DNA of 64,000 nucleotides from Sphingobacteriaceae bacterium (lineage in GTDB: Bacteria > Bacteroidota > Bacteroidia > Sphingobacteriales > Sphingobacteriaceae). How positions within the stretch are numbered: the first letter of the stretch is position 1; the number at the start of each line of letters is the position of its first letter. The stretch spans positions 62,001 through 126,000 of the forward strand of contig CAHJWG010000001.1 in NCBI GenBank assembly GCA_903642215.1. The letters run 5' to 3'. The notes under the pieces are model-generated. The model had not been told where the DNA came from. It saw only the letters and a list, made by a program, of their open reading frames with translations, and did no database searches. This document shows positions 62,166 to 64,000 of the stretch, piece after piece. The position numbers and the translations under genes were made by a program.

Positions 62166-62903
62166 ATGGAAACCCAAAAAAGAGAATACGATTTTAAAAA
62201 CGTGATCCAACTGGATGGCACCTCGGATAGCACACGTAAATTTATGGCCAATGTGTTTATGTGGATGTTTGTGGCTTTAGGAATCTCTGCTGCCTTTTCT
62301 TATGTTTTTTCACATGATCAATCTTTGCTGCAACTACTTTTTGATCCGGCAACAGGAAGAAATACCACTTTAGGCACCATCACTATTTTTGCGCCTTTGG
62401 CTTTTGTACTGGTTATGTCTTTCGGCATTAACAAAATTGCATATCCTGTTTTACTGGTTCTTTTTATCGCCTTTTCAGCCATAATGGGTATCAGTTTAAG
62501 TTATATTTTCCTGATTTATACTTCATCTTTAATCAGCACCGTATTTTTAACTACTTCATTAGTATTTGGGGTAATGGCTGTGGCAGGTTATACAACGCAT
62601 CAGGATTTAACCGGTTTCGGCGCAATTTTAAGAATGGCTTTGATTGGAATTATTATCGCTTCTGTTGTAAACATGTTTATGCGGAGCGAGCAATTGCAAT
62701 ACATTGTTAGTTACATCGGTGTAGCTGTTTTTGTAGGATTAACTGCTTACGATGTGCAAAGGTTAAAAAGGATTGGCGAAGGCATTGAATACGGTGATGC
62801 TTCTGCTTCTAAAATAGCTATTATGGGTGCTTTAACTTTGTACCTTGATTTTATCAATCTTTTCCTGATGCTGCTGCGTGTTTTTGGCGGCAGAAGAAGA
62901 TAA
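62166..62903 (+). CDS. Bax inhibitor-1 / YccA family membrane protein
   Basis: The 245-aa protein has seven membrane helices, first FMANVFMWMFVALGISAAFS and last near LTLYLDFINLFLMLLRVFG. The family signature around GLTAYDVQRLKRI (about residues 195-207) and the C-terminal acidic/LDFINLF motif of the BI-1 (UPF0005) family are present. BI-1 proteins form pH-sensitive calcium-leak channels; the bacterial role is uncertain. A strong terminator follows. Confidence 0.92.
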   Translation: METQKREYDFKNVIQLDGTSDSTRKFMANVFMWMFVALGISAAFSYVFSHDQSLLQLLFDPATGRNTTLGTITIFAPLAFVLVMSFGINKIAYPVLLVLFIAFSAIMGISLSYIFLIYTSSLISTVFLTTSLVFGVMAVAGYTTHQDLTGFGAILRMALIGIIIASVVNMFMRSEQLQYIVSYIGVAVFVGLTAYDVQRLKRIGEGIEYGDASASKIAIMGALTLYLDFINLFLMLLRVFGGRRR

Positions 62904-62923
62904 GATACTGTTTTTATCACCTT

Positions 62924-62961
62924 AAAAAAAGCTCTGCCGCAACTAACGGCAGGGCTTTTTT
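62924..62961 (+). terminator. Rho-independent terminator
   Basis: AAAAAAAGCTCTGCCG and CGGCAGGGCTTTTTT form a stem with a 7-nt loop and a T run, 21 bp after the Bax-inhibitor-like gene. Confidence 0.88.
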
Positions 62962-63014
62962 ATTGCATCGCAATGATTGCAAATCATCACTTTATTATGC
63001 AATTTTGCATCTGC

Positions 63015-63090
63015 TTATGGAGAAAGACGGAGGGATTAGACCCTGCGATGTCTTAGCAACCTGTACTTACAAGGTGCTACATTCTACTCA
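63015..63090 (+). ncRNA. SAM-I riboswitch (S-box leader) in front of metH
   Basis: The core contains GAGAAAGACGGAGGGATTAG, ACCCTGCGATGTCTTAGCAA and CCTGTACTTACAAGGTGCTA, with the conserved AGGGA, GCAACC and AAGGTGCTA boxes of SAM-I aptamers. Helices P2 (AGAC/GTCT), P3 (GGG/CCC) and P4 (CCTG.../CAAGG) can be drawn; the P1 ends are approximate. It lies about 155 bp upstream of metH and would reduce metH expression when S-adenosylmethionine is plentiful. Confidence 0.9.
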
Positions 63091-63173
63091 AACTTTTTTA
63101 GGTTGAGAAAGATAAGCGAAAGAGGAATCACCGCCCGAATTTCGACATAAGATTTTAAGTAGAAAGTATAGAG

Positions 63174-63223
63174 TAGCAAGTATCAAGGCAAATAGCCGAT
63201 AAACTTGTACTTGATACTTGCTA
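63174..63223. repeat. Inverted repeat of the TAGCAAGTATCAAG family in the metH leader
   Basis: TAGCAAGTATCAAG (63174-63187) pairs perfectly with CTTGATACTTGCTA (63210-63223). A further CTTGATACAA copy follows at 63231. Related words occur between era and der. It lies between the SAM riboswitch and the metH start and could form a hairpin in the leader RNA. Confidence 0.65.
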
Positions 63224-63244
63224 CTAAATACTTGATACAACTCA

Positions 63245-64000
63245 ATGAATATCGAACAAGAATTACAAAAACGTGTCCTGATTATCGATGGTGCGATGGG
63301 CACCATGATCCAACGTTATCGTTTGGAGGAAGAAGATTTTCGTGGAGAACGTTTCCGCAACCATGATTCTGACTTAAAAGGGAACAACGATTTACTGAAT
63401 ATCACGCGGCCGGATATCATCAAAGCTATCCATGCAGAATATTTGGATGCAGGCGCGGATATTATCGAAACCAATACTTTTAGTACGCAGGTAATTTCAC
63501 TTGCCGATTATCACCTGGAAGAACTGGCTTACGAGCTAAGTTTTGAAGGTGCAAAAATAGCACGCGAAGTAGTTGACGAATACAATTTAAAAACGCCTGA
63601 TAAACCAAGGTTTGTAGCCGGCGCAATCGGTCCGACAAACCGTACCGCTTCTCTTTCGCCGGATGTAAACGATCCTGGTTATCGCGCCGTAACTTTTGAT
63701 GATCTGGAGCGGGCTTATTACGATCAGGTTCGCGGTTTGGTAGATGGCGGTTCGGATGTGCTTTTGGTAGAAACCATTTTTGATACGCTAAACGCCAAAG
63801 CTGCATTATTTGCGATCAACCGCTATGCTTCTTTTACCGGTAAAAAATTGCCGGTCATGATTTCCGGAACGATCACGGATGCTTCCGGCAGAACACTTTC
63901 TGGTCAAACGGTTGAAGCTTTTTGGAACTCAATCAATCATGTTAACTTACTTTCTGTTGGGTTGAATTGTGCTTTGGGAGCGAAAGATATGCGGCCGCAT
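63245..64000 (+). CDS. metH: Methionine synthase (cobalamin-dependent), N-terminal part (cut by window edge)
   Basis: The ATG at 63245 opens 252 codons to the window end. The protein begins [20 protein letters not shown] and has the homocysteine methyltransferase barrel: [71 protein letters not shown] and [14 protein letters not shown]. The Cys of GLNCALG is the first zinc ligand. The Bacteroidota arrangement often splits MetH into two proteins, which cannot be judged here. It is preceded by a SAM-I riboswitch, fitting feedback control of methionine synthesis. Confidence 0.95.
   Translation, partial: MNIEQELQKRVLIIDGAMGTMIQRYRLEEEDFRGERFRNHDSDLKGNNDLLNITRPDIIKAIHAEYLDAGADIIETNTFSTQVISLADYHLEELAYELSFEGAKIAREVVDEYNLKTPDKPRFVAGAIGPTNRTASLSPDVNDPGYRAVTFDDLERAYYDQVRGLVDGGSDVLLVETIFDTLNAKAALFAINRYASFTGKKLPVMISGTITDASGRTLSGQTVEAFWNSINHVNLLSVGLNCALGAKDMRPH

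Overview
The window looks like a chromosome segment from a Bacteroidota bacterium, most likely Sphingobacteriaceae (Pedobacter or Mucilaginibacter-like). The right end (about 57.8-64.0 kb) is ordinary chromosome: initiator tRNA-fMet, era, der, murQ, a conserved hypothetical gene, a Bax-inhibitor-1-like membrane protein, then a SAM-I riboswitch in front of metH. Almost everything left of the tRNA is accessory DNA that has accumulated downstream of that tRNA.

The main block is an island of about 49.6 kb. It is bounded by a perfect 44-bp repeat of the tRNA-fMet 3' half (8263-8306 and 57787-57830). A matching 20-bp CGTTAACAAT-type motif lies just inside each end, and a tyrosine recombinase sits next to the left end. 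Left to right the island holds: integrase, a RadC/JAB protein and an XRE regulator; a convergent NuiA-type nuclease inhibitor and NucA-type nuclease (the nuclease has lost its signal peptide); a decayed stretch; a RiPP region; a four-gene QatABCD anti-phage system; a second, P4-type integrase beside another, diverged fMet 3' fragment; unknown membrane and lipoprotein operons; a Fic remnant; two decayed copies of an excisionase-primase module; an ArdC anti-restriction protein; and mobilisation genes (MobF relaxase-helicase, VirD4/TraG-type coupling protein with a frameshift, accessory proteins, excisionase-like HTH). No type IV secretion channel genes are visible, so the island looks mobilisable rather than self-transmissible.

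The RiPP region (14.4-28.5 kb, visibly AT-rich) is the most unusual part. A full-length LanB dehydratase, a LytS/LytTR-type two-component system and a small Ser/Thr-rich, Cys-free candidate precursor adjoin a graspetide-type 'grasp-with-spasm' set: GG-leader precursor, ATP-grasp ligase, SPASM protein without a visible radical-SAM motif, and C39-peptidase ABC exporter. An outer-membrane beta-barrel gene pair follows. Near-identical inverted repeats (TGCCAAG-N5-CTTGGCA) lie upstream of three transcription units, which suggests one regulon.

Left of the island (1-8.3 kb) is another accessory unit: a type I restriction-modification locus (hsdM-hsdS-hsdR) with an embedded PrrC-like anticodon nuclease, about 1.8 kb without genes but rich in GAACTTGTTC-like motifs, and a large serine recombinase whose reading frame runs into the tRNA-derived attachment site. 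The initiator tRNA has therefore apparently served as an integration point for at least three different recombinase systems.
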